Shown here piece by piece: positions 1 through 7,098 of a stretch of 22,824 nt of DNA; the first letter of the stretch is position 1, and each line of letters opens with the position of its first letter. Under the pieces are notes generated by a model that was not told the origin of the DNA, searched no databases, and saw only the letters and a program-made list of their open reading frames with translations. Source of the stretch: Chloroflexota bacterium (GTDB taxonomy: Bacteria; Chloroflexota; Dehalococcoidia; DSTF01; RBG-16-68-14); assembly GCA_022561355.1 (NCBI GenBank), contig JADFRJ010000006.1:1-22824 (forward strand). Reading direction: 5' to 3'. A program made the translations under genes and the position numbers.

Positions 1-1
1 T

Positions 2-736
2 GTCGGCATCGATCACGCGCTGTCGCTGAAGGTGAAAGAAGATCCCGATCTGCGGCCGCCCGGCGCCTTCTCCATGCGGGGCCATTCGGTCGGCGGGTTC
101 GGATCGGTGACCACGAACAAAGTCATCGCCACCATCGCCGGCGACGTGTTCGGCAACGACGTGCAGGCCTATCCCAAGTACGGCTCCGAAAAGAAGGGTC
201 TGCCCACCACGTATTATCTCACCATCTCCGAATCCCACATTTTTATGCACGCGGAATTGGAGTACGTCGACCTGGTCGTGCTCAACGATACGACGGCCCT
301 GTTCAGCGGCAACCCGCTCAAGGGCATGGTTTCCGGCGGGGCGATCTTCATGCAGTCTCCCTACAGCGAATCGAAGGAGGTGTGGAAACGGATTCCCCCG
401 CATCACCAGCGTTTCATCCGTGAAAAGAAACTGCGCGTCTATTACGCCGACATGGTGCAAATCGCCCGCGAAGTCGCCTCCGTCGCCGATTTGCAGATGC
501 GGATGCAAGGCATCGTGCTGCTGGGAGTGTTCCTCAAGCTCACCCCTTACGTTAAAGAAAGCAACATGACCGACGAGCAGGTTTACGCCGGCGTCGAGAA
601 AGCGCTGAGGAAATACTTCGGCAAACGCGGCGAACAAGTCGTGCAGGATAACCTGACCTGCGTGAAGCGAGGGTATAGCGAGATGAAAGAAGTGCCGGGA
701 GAGATGATCGGCAAAGAACAAACGTCAGCCATTTGA
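2..736 (+). CDS. 2-oxoacid:ferredoxin oxidoreductase, gamma-type domain (5' partial)
   Basis: The frame is open from base 2, so the gene begins before the window; the ATG at 32 is internal. The readable part matches the gamma domain of pyruvate/2-oxoacid:ferredoxin oxidoreductases, which oxidise a 2-oxoacid with CoA to acyl-CoA, CO2 and reduced ferredoxin in the cytoplasm. Visible support is the GHSVGGFGSVTTNK segment (the family's glycine-rich stretch), then YPKYGSEKKGLPTTYY and a VDLVVLND strand. The C-terminal part is helical and charged, with no iron-sulphur motif of its own. A second, ferredoxin-type gene follows after 78 bases, as expected for a multi-subunit enzyme. Codon choice is less GC-biased than in the core from about 1640 on, so this piece probably comes from another organism, perhaps a planctomycete (inference). 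The substrate cannot be told from this fragment. Confidence 0.8.
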   Translation, partial: VGIDHALSLKVKEDPDLRPPGAFSMRGHSVGGFGSVTTNKVIATIAGDVFGNDVQAYPKYGSEKKGLPTTYYLTISESHIFMHAELEYVDLVVLNDTTALFSGNPLKGMVSGGAIFMQSPYSESKEVWKRIPPHHQRFIREKKLRVYYADMVQIAREVASVADLQMRMQGIVLLGVFLKLTPYVKESNMTDEQVYAGVEKALRKYFGKRGEQVVQDNLTCVKRGYSEMKEVPGEMIGKEQTSAI

Positions 737-794
737 GGTGCGCTCGACGCACCATTCCATGAATTCTCTAACTGGCGAGTGCAAGTACGCACTC
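737..794 (+). other. Two small hairpins between the oxidoreductase genes
   Basis: Directly after the TGA at 734-736 there is a 6-bp stem GGTGCG/CGCACC with a 5-base loop (737-753). A second 6-bp stem GAGTGC/GCACTC with a 6-base loop lies at 777-794. Neither is followed by a T-run, so they are not convincing terminators. They may be intercistronic stabilising structures. Confidence 0.35.
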
Positions 795-814
795 TACCGT
801 ATTAGGAAAGAGAT

Positions 815-1534
815 ATGTCAACTGATCAATCGCTTCCTTCCTTGAATGAAGCCAGCGAACGCGACCCGTTCAATAACAACTCCTACGGCACGATCGTCGA
901 CAGCGGCTATAAGCAGGCGTCGCTGCCGGTGCTGGACATTATCGACTTCAACGAGCGGATCCTTCGCGGTTATGAAGACGGCACGGCCGAGAAAAGCTTG
1001 CCAGCCGATCTTTCCCTGGCCCGGTCGTTGGTTCCCGCCGGCACGGCCACGCTACGCGATTTCAGTTACATCGCGCCGGATATCCCCGAATTCATCACGG
1101 AAAACTGCACCGGTTGCATGGACTGCGTGACGCAATGCCCTGACACGGCCATCTTGGGCAAGGTCCTCGACGAAGAAGATCTGGAAAGGAAGCTGGCGGA
1201 AATCTCCGACGAAGCGGATCGCGAGATGTACCGTAAACAATGGGCCAAGACCCGTAAATATTACGACGGGCCAAAGAAAAAGCAGGGCGCCGCCGGGATG
1301 TCCGGCGCCCTCGAACGATTGTGCAAGGAGGCGGAAAAGGCGGTCGCCGACGGCCATGGACTTCGCCCCATGAGTGTTCCGTACGGATTCATTCGGTCGT
1401 CCAAGCCCGTTCGTCCGTTCGATGGACTCGTGATCGACGCCGTTCACGATCACGGCATCGTACAATGTTCCGGGCGTCGTCGCGAATCCCGTGGCGGGGT
1501 TTGCGACTGCGGCACAAGGTTGCTACATTATTGA
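815..1534 (+). CDS. Ferredoxin-type subunit of 2-oxoacid oxidoreductase, C-terminus replaced
   Basis: The ATG at 815 has a purine-rich GGAAAGAG just upstream. The reading frame has a 4Fe-4S motif, CTGCMDCVTQCP, at about residues 98-109 (CxxCxxCxxxCP), in a subunit that would pass electrons from the oxidoreductase to ferredoxin. The charged segment after it (about residues 115-165) still looks native. Ferredoxin-like subunits of this type normally carry a second four-cysteine motif, followed in fused forms by a thiamine-diphosphate domain; neither appears. From about residue 180 (base 1350 on) the sequence becomes arginine-rich and unlike the family, and it stops at 1534. I read this as a gene cut by a join rather than a natural short protein. 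The exact breakpoint between 1340 and 1500 cannot be fixed by eye. Confidence 0.6.
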   Translation: MSTDQSLPSLNEASERDPFNNNSYGTIVDSGYKQASLPVLDIIDFNERILRGYEDGTAEKSLPADLSLARSLVPAGTATLRDFSYIAPDIPEFITENCTGCMDCVTQCPDTAILGKVLDEEDLERKLAEISDEADREMYRKQWAKTRKYYDGPKKKQGAAGMSGALERLCKEAEKAVADGHGLRPMSVPYGFIRSSKPVRPFDGLVIDAVHDHGIVQCSGRRRESRGGVCDCGTRLLHY

Positions 1535-1640
1535 GCGGGGTTGAGCTATACGGAGCGATGCAGCGCAAGGCAAAGAGGAGTTCGATACAAATGTCAGAAT
1601 TGAAGGCAAGTCTCAAATCGTACAAGTGGCTCATCGTCAC
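1350..1640. other. Anomalous junction segment between two unrelated genomic pieces
   Basis: Left of this segment is the oxidoreductase operon on the plus strand; right of it is a minus-strand FAD enzyme. Both genes lose recognisable sequence inside it. It holds an inverted repeat, a -10-like TACAAT (1461-1466) and a possible gene start: AGGAG at 1576-1580, then ATG at 1591 opening MSELKASLKSYKWLIVTVAV. That peptide resembles the first membrane helix of a transporter (low confidence), but it cannot be followed past about 1650 because the sequence then becomes the antisense of the FAD enzyme. A third small source fragment is therefore possible. Confidence 0.5.
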
Positions 1641-2306
1641 CGTGGCGGTGTGGACCTCGACGTTCTCATCCGCGATCAGCCGCCGCTCCAGCTCCTCGAT
1701 ATACGTGCCGAAGCTGCCGAGCAGATACCCCAGCTCCTCCGTCTGGCTCACGCCCTTCCGCGAAGCGAACCGCAGATGCACCTTGCTCCACAGCCAGACC
1801 ATCGCGAGCTGGTCGTGCGCGTCGCCGAACTTGCCGCGCAGCAGCGGCCCCCAGACCGTGTCGTAGGCGCCTTTGCCCATGTAGCGTTTGATCCAGTCCG
1901 CCGCCGTGATCGATTCGTAGCGCGTGCCGTCGGCCTGCCGTCTCAGGTAGAGCGCGGCCAGCCCCATCCGGACGCGGTCCAGCAGCGGCGCCGGCGTGTA
2001 CTTGAGGAGGTCGGTCGCCGTGACGAAGTCGTAGAGCTTGCCTTCGCGATAGAACCCCACCTTGGACGTCCGCCACGTCATCTTGTCACCGAGGCCCAAC
2101 TCCTCAATCAGCTTGATGATCGTCGTGTCCGTGGAGAACAGATGGTGGTAGAACGCCTCCAGCCTGTCCCCGCCCGGGTCGAACGTACGCACCAACCCAC
2201 CCAGGAACGGGCTCGCCTCGTAGAGCCCAACCTGATGCCCCTGCTGCGACAGCCGGTACGCGGCCACCATGCCGGCCACTCCCCCACCGATGATGCCAAC
2301 TCTCAT
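1389..2306 (-). CDS. FAD-dependent oxidoreductase (amine oxidase/UGM-like), C-terminally truncated
   Basis: The N-terminus is a typical Rossmann dinucleotide fold, with GGGVAG at residues 7-12, then YEASPFLGGLVRT where the enzyme wraps FAD. This places it among NAD_binding_8/amine-oxidase-like flavoproteins, such as protoporphyrinogen-oxidase-like or UDP-galactopyranose-mutase-like enzymes. The substrate is not identifiable. Native sequence runs to about residue 222 (base 1640). The rest of the frame, to 1389, is arginine-rich and belongs to the foreign junction segment, so about half of a normal protein of over 400 residues is missing. The ATG at 2306 overlaps the stop of the upstream flippase gene (ATGA), so the two are co-translated. 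With a flippase next door, a role in envelope lipid or glycolipid synthesis is reasonable but inferred. Confidence 0.7.
   Translation of the reverse strand: MRVGIIGGGVAGMVAAYRLSQQGHQVGLYEASPFLGGLVRTFDPGGDRLEAFYHHLFSTDTTIIKLIEELGLGDKMTWRTSKVGFYREGKLYDFVTATDLLKYTPAPLLDRVRMGLAALYLRRQADGTRYESITAADWIKRYMGKGAYDTVWGPLLRGKFGDAHDQLAMVWLWSKVHLRFASRKGVSQTEELGYLLGSFGTYIEELERRLIADENVEVHTATVTMSHLYDLRLAFNSDICIELLFALRCIAPYSSTPLNNVATLCRSRKPRHGIRDDARNIVRCRDRERRRSRVHRTDERAWTTE
1429..1454. repeat. 8-bp inverted repeat, operator-like
   Basis: CGTGATCG (1429-1436) and its exact reverse complement CGATCACG (1447-1454) are separated by 10 bases. The repeat ends 6 bases before a TACAAT hexamer at 1461-1466. The geometry would suit a dimeric repressor site, but no regulated gene can be assigned in this broken region. 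Confidence 0.25.
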
Positions 2307-3388
2307 GGTGATCGCGCCTCCTCCGGCGGTACGTCCGCGGGGGCCGGCCCGGCGGTCGGTGAGGCCGGTGCGGCGCCTGCCGTTGCGTTGCGAAACATCT
2401 CCCCGAGCGACATGCGCATCGTCCCTAAGAAGTAGAACCCTAGGATGATCACGGGCAGCAGCACCAGCGCATGCAGGCCGATCGCGTACGCCTCCGCGCC
2501 TCCCGTCGCCACGCCCGCCGCGATGAACGTCTGCTTCGTCACCAGCTCAAACGGGCCGATGCCGCCCTGCGACGCGAGGACCGCGATCGCCAGGTTCGCC
2601 GCGGCCGTCGCCAGCAGGTAGTGCTGGAACCCGACGTCGATATCGAACGCCAGCCCGACGATGTAGTACATCGTCGCCTCCAGCAGCCACGACACCAGCG
2701 ACATCACCCAGGCGACGCTCATGTCCATGGGGCTGCGCAGCGCCTGCAGCCCCTCGAAGAACGAATGCGCCAGCCCCTCGATACTCGACTGGAAACGCTC
2801 CGGCGTAAGTCGCGTGATCAACTCATCCGCCTTCGTGCGCGCTGCCTCCGAGAAGGCCAGCAGGAACAGCACCACCAACGCCCCTCCGAAGAGCACGGAC
2901 ATCACCACCGCTAGCTGCACCAGGTTGATCGTCCAGTCAACGGCCGGCAGCGGAAACTGCTCGCTGCTGCCGGTGAACGCCACGACGATAAGGAGCATCG
3001 GTACAAGCGTGATGCCGTCGAACAGCCTGTCAACCGCGATCGTTCCCAGCGAGGCCGCCTTACTCACCCGCTCGCGCTCGCCGAGGAGATAGGCCCTCAC
3101 CAGTTCGCCCGCTCTCGCCGGGATCAGGTTGTTCGCCATCAGCCCAATGATTACCACAGGATAGAGTCGCGCTGTCGACACCTTGGCAATCGGCCGTAAC
3201 AGGTACTGCCAGCGGATCGTACGCACCCAAATGCCCGCGAAGTAGACCGGCAGCGAGGCGAACGCGATCGCGTAGTTCGCCTTCTTGAACGAGTCCCATA
3301 TCTCGCCGAAATCCGTGCGAAAGAAGAAGAGGCCGAGGAAGATGAGGCTGATCGCGAACCCGATCCAAACGCGGCGACTGCGCAGCAA
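2303..3388 (-). CDS. Lysylphosphatidylglycerol synthase-type membrane flippase (UPF0104)
   Basis: An integral membrane protein of 361 residues with about eight hydrophobic helices, the usual size for the LPG_synthase_TM family, whose members are thought to move lipids or polyprenyl-linked sugars across the membrane. Family signatures are visible: NNLIPARAGE at residues 86-95, VDRLFDG at about 119-125, and SQGGIGPFE near residue 275. The C-terminal tail after about residue 335 is rich in Ala and Pro and is probably cytoplasmic and disordered. The start is TTG (complement of 3386-3388), chosen because a GAGGAG ribosome site lies 6-8 bases upstream and the hydrophobic helix begins at once. Its promoter is at 3442-3470. 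It overlaps the FAD enzyme by 4 bases and leads that operon. The transported substrate is unknown. Confidence 0.85.
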   Translation of the reverse strand: MLRSRRVWIGFAISLIFLGLFFFRTDFGEIWDSFKKANYAIAFASLPVYFAGIWVRTIRWQYLLRPIAKVSTARLYPVVIIGLMANNLIPARAGELVRAYLLGERERVSKAASLGTIAVDRLFDGITLVPMLLIVVAFTGSSEQFPLPAVDWTINLVQLAVVMSVLFGGALVVLFLLAFSEAARTKADELITRLTPERFQSSIEGLAHSFFEGLQALRSPMDMSVAWVMSLVSWLLEATMYYIVGLAFDIDVGFQHYLLATAAANLAIAVLASQGGIGPFELVTKQTFIAAGVATGGAEAYAIGLHALVLLPVIILGFYFLGTMRMSLGEMFRNATAGAAPASPTAGPAPADVPPEEARSP

Positions 3389-3441
3389 TAGCGGCTCCTC
3401 GTCCTGTTGGCCGCCCCTTAGCTCGGAGTCGGCCTAGTCTC

Positions 3442-3470
3442 ATCATAGGCGGGCCGCCATAACCGGTCAA
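3442..3470 (-). promoter_or_regulatory. Sigma70-type promoter of the flippase operon
   Basis: Read on the minus strand, TTGACC (complement of 3465-3470) and TATGAT (complement of 3442-3447) are separated by exactly 17 bases. Transcription would start near 3435, giving a leader of roughly 45 bases before the TTG start at 3388. Confidence 0.7.
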
Positions 3471-3480
3471 AGCTGTCTGC

Positions 3481-3510
3481 TTGACTTGATTCTCAGGCTG
3501 GGGCTAGCAT
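3481..3510 (+). promoter_or_regulatory. Promoter of the SRP RNA gene
   Basis: TTGACT (3481-3486) and TAGCAT (3505-3510) are 18 bases apart. The predicted start at about 3517-3518 coincides with the 5' end of the SRP RNA inferred independently from its conserved sequence. The -35 box lies 10 bases from that of the divergent flippase promoter, so both could share one regulator-accessible region. Confidence 0.75.
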
Positions 3511-3517
3511 GGTTATG

Positions 3518-3779
<262 letters not shown>

Positions 3780-3789
<10 letters not shown>

Positions 3790-3840
3790 GCATCGAAGAT
3801 GTGGCAACGCACTCCACCGTTGGGAGTGCACGGCCGCATC
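3780..3840 (+). repeat. 15-bp direct repeat and hairpin at the SRP RNA 3' end
   Basis: GTGCACGGCCGCATC occurs at 3780-3794, overlapping the SRP RNA 3' end, and again exactly at 3826-3840. Between them is a 7-bp hairpin GCACTCC/GGAGTGC with a 7-base loop (3809-3829), whose right arm runs into the second copy. It sits where a terminator or 3' processing signal is expected, but there is no T-run. Confidence 0.5.
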
Positions 3841-3890
3841 TAAACGTGTAGAAACAGGACCCGAAGGCCGACAAGAACAGTAGGACGACA

Positions 3891-3967
3891 GCGAGGCTAC
3901 TACTTGGCAGCTCGCGATGTCGTCGGTGGGTACCCCGAGGGACCGGGGTCTGAGGAGGCCCACCGAC
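3891..3967 (+). promoter_or_regulatory. Structured leader upstream of the wall-protein gene
   Basis: Two foldable elements lie in tandem. The first is GCGAG (3891-3895) with CTCGC (3911-3915). The second is larger: a perfect 9-bp outer stem GTCGGTGGG/CCCACCGAC (3922-3930, 3959-3967) enclosing a 6-bp inner stem ACCCCG/CGGGGT (3932-3937, 3944-3949). An unpaired GAGGAGG remains on the 3' side. There is no T-run, so it is more like an RNA regulatory element than a terminator. It matches no riboswitch I can recognise. Rpf-type genes in other bacteria often follow c-di-AMP riboswitches, but the conserved core of that class is not visible here. Confidence 0.45.
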
Positions 3968-4038
3968 ACCTTCACCACTCCGGCTTCCGTAGCGCCGCGC
4001 CCGCCCGATTGCGCGCGCGCGGCATCGCCGCGTCGATC

Positions 4039-5292
4039 ATGGCGCGACGCCTCCAGGTGGCCGGCCTGACCGCGATCATCCTTGTGCTCGCCTTGGCGCT
4101 CGTCCTTCGCTCACACGACATCCATATCTTTGCCGATGGCCAAGTGACCACCATCTCAACCCGCAACGCAGACGACACCACGGTCGTACAGCGCGCCGGG
4201 ATCGACCTCGGCCCAGCCGACGTCGTCGAATCGACCGGCGGCGGCGCCCTCGTTGTGCGCCGTGCTCACAGCGTTCTCTTGAAGGTCGATGGCCGCACGG
4301 TCGCCGCGCTCACACAGGCGAGCACGATCGCGGAACTCCTGCTCGAAGCCGGCGTGTCGCTCGGCGCACAGGACAGCTTGCGCCTCGATGGCGTCACCGT
4401 CTCACCGAACGCCCTACTCCCGAGCGCGGCGCCTGCGTCTCTTGAAGTGCGGCGCGCGGTGCCGATCGTGATCGTCGAAAACGGCCACGAACTGCAGGCG
4501 CACTCCAGCGGGGACACCGTGGCAACAGCACTCTTAGAGCTTGAGGTCCGCCTCGGGCCCGGCGACATCGTGCGTCCGCCGCTCGACGCCGAGCTCAGTG
4601 CCGGCCTGACAGTGCGCGTCGATCACGCCCGGCAGTTGACCGTCACGCTGCCGGAGGCTAAGACCGTGCTCTACACTCATGAGGACGAGGTCGGCCCCGC
4701 CCTTGCGCGCGCCTCGATCGGCCTGCCGGCCGAGTACCGCCTCGAGCCACGCGAGGACACACTGATTGCTGCGGGCCTCACTGTTCGCGTCGTTGGCATC
4801 TCGCACGACGACGAGCTGGAGACGGTCCGAATCGAGAGTCAGACACTCTACCAACCTGACCCTACGATGCCACCCGGCGCGACGCGCACCACGCTTGGCC
4901 GCGACGGTGTTCTCTACCGTCAGTACGCGGCCGAGTACGAGGACGGTATCCTCATCTCACTCTCGCTCGCAGACGAGTGGTACGATCCAGAGCCCGTCAA
5001 CACGATCGTCTATTACTCGACAGCGCCAGTCCCTCCCAGTGTAGTGATCTCTTCCGGTGGCGCCTGGAGTGACCTCGTCTGTTCATACGGTTGGGACTGC
5101 AATTGGGCGTTGGCCGTCATTCAGTGCGAATCGGGCGGTAATTCAGCTGCGTACAACCCGGCTGGCTACGTGGGCCTCTTCCAAATCTGGGAAGGTCACG
5201 GCGCGAACTTGCGCGACTCAGCGACGAACATCGCGGCGGCCTACTCGCTGTACCGCTCCGGCGGGCGTAGCAACTGGCCGAACTGTCCTTAG
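4039..5292 (+). CDS. Secreted wall-remodelling protein: DUF348 repeats, G5 domain, lysozyme-like domain
   Basis: A 417-residue secreted or membrane-anchored protein related to YabE and the resuscitation-promoting factors, predicted to cut peptidoglycan outside the cell. Residues 7-23 form one hydrophobic signal/anchor helix. Three to four DUF348-type repeats follow (about 28-65, 76-118, 148-190 and a weaker one to 250), recognised by the recurring pattern of a short beta strand, Asp/Glu-Gly, Thr and Val-x2-Ala/Leu-Leu. A G5-like domain spans about 252-330. The C-terminal 70 residues are a lysozyme/transglycosylase-like fold with CESGGN (catalytic Glu candidate E364), YNPAGYVGLFQIWE and several cysteines. 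I chose the ATG at 4039 because the signal helix starts there. The frame extends up to 3904, but that part is Arg/His-rich and overlaps the leader hairpin. There is no good ribosome site, so the start is not certain. Confidence 0.85.
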   Translation: MARRLQVAGLTAIILVLALALVLRSHDIHIFADGQVTTISTRNADDTTVVQRAGIDLGPADVVESTGGGALVVRRAHSVLLKVDGRTVAALTQASTIAELLLEAGVSLGAQDSLRLDGVTVSPNALLPSAAPASLEVRRAVPIVIVENGHELQAHSSGDTVATALLELEVRLGPGDIVRPPLDAELSAGLTVRVDHARQLTVTLPEAKTVLYTHEDEVGPALARASIGLPAEYRLEPREDTLIAAGLTVRVVGISHDDELETVRIESQTLYQPDPTMPPGATRTTLGRDGVLYRQYAAEYEDGILISLSLADEWYDPEPVNTIVYYSTAPVPPSVVISSGGAWSDLVCSYGWDCNWALAVIQCESGGNSAAYNPAGYVGLFQIWEGHGANLRDSATNIAAAYSLYRSGGRSNWPNCP

Positions 5293-5296
5293 CCCG

Positions 5297-5330
5297 TGAT
5301 AGACTGCGGTTGGCGGGCTTGGTAGCCCGC
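5297..5330 (+). promoter_or_regulatory. Extended -10 promoter and 7-bp hairpin before rsmA
   Basis: TGATAGACT (5297-5305) is an extended -10 (TGn plus TAGACT) with no clear -35 box. It is followed by a perfect 7-bp hairpin GCGGGCT/AGCCCGC with loop TGGT (5313-5330), lacking a T-run. The hairpin could end transcription of the wall-protein gene or form the leader of rsmA, depending on which rsmA start is used. Confidence 0.45.
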
Positions 5331-5342
5331 GGTTCGGCTGCT

Positions 5343-6212
5343 TTGACACCAACATCATCTTCGAGACGATCTTCGGCGCGGACACGTTCGCATCGGCCGC
5401 AGCGTCCTTTCGCGAAGAAGTCGCTCGGCCAGCACTTCCTCATCGACACCACCATCGTTCGTCGCATCGCCAACGCTCTTGCGCCCGCCGATGATACGAC
5501 AGTGATCGAGATCGGCGCCGGAACGGGCGTCCTCACCAGGGAGCTCGCATCATGCGCTCGTCGCGTTATCGCGATCGAACTCGACGACAACCTCGCCGAG
5601 CAATTGCAAGCGCGGTTCGCTGGCACGAACGTGGAGGTGGTCCACGGCGATGCGCTCGAGATCGAACCTCGTGACCTGTTGAAGAGTAGCGAGCCCTACC
5701 TGCTCGCGGGCAATTTACCCTACAACATCGCTCAGCTACTCCTCCGGCGCTTCCTAGAGGCAGTCCCTCCGCCCCGCCGCCTCGTCGTCATGCTCCAGGC
5801 AGAGGTCGCCAAGAGCATCGTCGCGGAGACCGGCGGCATGAGCGTACTGAGCGTCGCCGTGCAGCTCTACGGCAAGCCACGTCTTCTCTTTCGGGTGCCG
5901 CCGTCCGCGTTCGAACCACCACCGAAAGTCCACTCGGCCGTCGTCCGCATCGATGTCTCGCCGCAACTACGCGCCAACGTCCAGGACAAGGAAGCGTTTT
6001 TCCGCATCGTGCGGGCCGGCTTCTCCTCGCGACGCAAGCAGCTTCGTAACGCACTGGCCAATGGGCTCAGGATCGACGCGGCGGCGGCGGCGGCACTCCT
6101 CGAAGCTGCGAACGTCGATCCAACGCTGAGGCCACAAGCTCTCTCGCTGGATGCGTGGGCCTCGCTCGAGCATGCATGGACGAAGAGCGGCCGGCCCGAG
6201 GGCCAATCGTGA
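5343..6212 (+). CDS. rsmA: 16S rRNA (adenine(1518)-N6/adenine(1519)-N6)-dimethyltransferase
   Basis: RsmA/KsgA dimethylates two adjacent adenines in the 3' hairpin of 16S rRNA, using S-adenosylmethionine, late in 30S subunit assembly. Family landmarks in order: KKSLGQHFL near residue 28, the SAM motif IEIGAGTGVL near 55, NLPY (N124) as the methyltransferase active-site motif, FRVPPSAFEPPPKVHSAVV in the middle, and AGFSSRRKQLRNAL in the C-terminal rRNA-binding part. The length of 289 residues is normal. I prefer the TTG at 5343 because LTPTSS resembles the usual short N-terminus; an in-frame TTG at 5310 is the alternative. Neither has a visible ribosome site. The stop overlaps the GTG start of ispE (GTGA), so the two genes are translationally coupled. 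This rsmA-ispE pairing is common in bacteria. Confidence 0.93.
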   Translation: MTPTSSSRRSSARTRSHRPQRPFAKKSLGQHFLIDTTIVRRIANALAPADDTTVIEIGAGTGVLTRELASCARRVIAIELDDNLAEQLQARFAGTNVEVVHGDALEIEPRDLLKSSEPYLLAGNLPYNIAQLLLRRFLEAVPPPRRLVVMLQAEVAKSIVAETGGMSVLSVAVQLYGKPRLLFRVPPSAFEPPPKVHSAVVRIDVSPQLRANVQDKEAFFRIVRAGFSSRRKQLRNALANGLRIDAAAAAALLEAANVDPTLRPQALSLDAWASLEHAWTKSGRPEGQS

Positions 6213-7096
6213 GCGGCGAGATCGCGGTCCGCTCCCCGGCGAAGATCAACTGGACGCTGGACGTGCTCGGACGCCGCGGCGACGGCTACCACGAGGTGCG
6301 CACCATCCTCCAGACGATCGCACTCTCGGACACAGTAACCGTCGCTACGGCTGACGGCCTGGAGCTACAGCTGTCAGGACCATTCGACGCGCTCCGCAAC
6401 GAAGATTCCGCGCGCAATCTCGCGCATCGGGCCGCACAGCTTCTGCGCGATGAATACCGGGTGGACACCGGCGCGCTGATCAAGCTGGAGAAGCGTATCC
6501 CGGTGGCTGCCGGTCTCGGCGGGGGCAGCAGCAACGCCGCCGCGACGCTTCGCGCCCTCCGCTCCCTATGGCGGCTCTCCCTGACCAGCGATGAACTGGC
6601 CGCGATGGCAGCCAAGCTGGGCTCAGACGTCCCGTTCTTCCTCACAGGCGGAACCGCCCTCGGCTCCGGGCGCGGCGACGAGATTTCGCCGCTGCCAGAC
6701 GCGCTACCCCAACGGCTCGTCGTCGCCTGGCCGGACCTGCCCGCGAGGGACAAGACTGCCCAGGCTTACGCGGCCTTGAAGCCAGAACACTACAGCGATG
6801 GCACAGCCACGGAGCGGCTCGCCGAGCGTCTATCCGGCGGTGGCTCCGTTGCCAACGACGACGTCCACAATGTATTTGAGCCCGCCCTCCCTAGCATCGA
6901 CGCCACGGCCGGGCAGCTGTTCGCCGATGCCCACGCGCTCGGCCGGCCACACCTCGCGGGGAGCGGCCCAGCCTTCTTCTTCCTGCTCGCCCAAGCCGAA
7001 CCAGCAGAACCGATCATCCAGGGGCTCACAAGCATGGGGCTTGACGCCATCGAGACCCATACGATCGCCGCCGCCGAAGCTACGGAGTCGCTCTAG
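6209..7096 (+). CDS. ispE: 4-diphosphocytidyl-2-C-methyl-D-erythritol kinase
   Basis: IspE uses ATP to phosphorylate the 2-hydroxyl of CDP-methylerythritol, the fourth enzyme of the non-mevalonate (MEP) route to isoprenoids. It belongs to the GHMP kinase family. Visible motifs are PAKINWTLDVLGRRGDGYHE (about residues 10-29), the ATP-binding PVAAGLGGGSSNAA at about 97-110, and the C-terminal AGSGPAFFFLL. The length of 295 residues is typical. The GTG at 6209 is chosen because it overlaps the rsmA stop as GTGA and places PAKIN close to the N-terminus; an ATG at 6155 lies inside rsmA and would add unconserved residues. The organism therefore makes isoprenoids by the MEP pathway. Confidence 0.95.
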   Translation: MSGEIAVRSPAKINWTLDVLGRRGDGYHEVRTILQTIALSDTVTVATADGLELQLSGPFDALRNEDSARNLAHRAAQLLRDEYRVDTGALIKLEKRIPVAAGLGGGSSNAAATLRALRSLWRLSLTSDELAAMAAKLGSDVPFFLTGGTALGSGRGDEISPLPDALPQRLVVAWPDLPARDKTAQAYAALKPEHYSDGTATERLAERLSGGGSVANDDVHNVFEPALPSIDATAGQLFADAHALGRPHLAGSGPAFFFLLAQAEPAEPIIQGLTSMGLDAIETHTIAAAEATESL

Positions 7097-7098
7097 GC

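Noticed and set aside
1626..2435. 269-codon plus-strand frame opposite the FAD and flippase genes
   Set aside because: Pro/Arg/His-rich antisense shadow of two recognisable minus-strand genes, typical of high-GC DNA.
3891..3967. c-di-AMP (ydaO) riboswitch before the wall-protein gene
   Set aside because: The gene type fits, but the conserved core sequences of that riboswitch class are not visible, so only a structured leader is claimed.
3904..4038. N-terminal extension of the wall-protein gene
   Set aside because: It would put 45 Arg/His-rich residues before a clear signal helix and would cover the structured leader.
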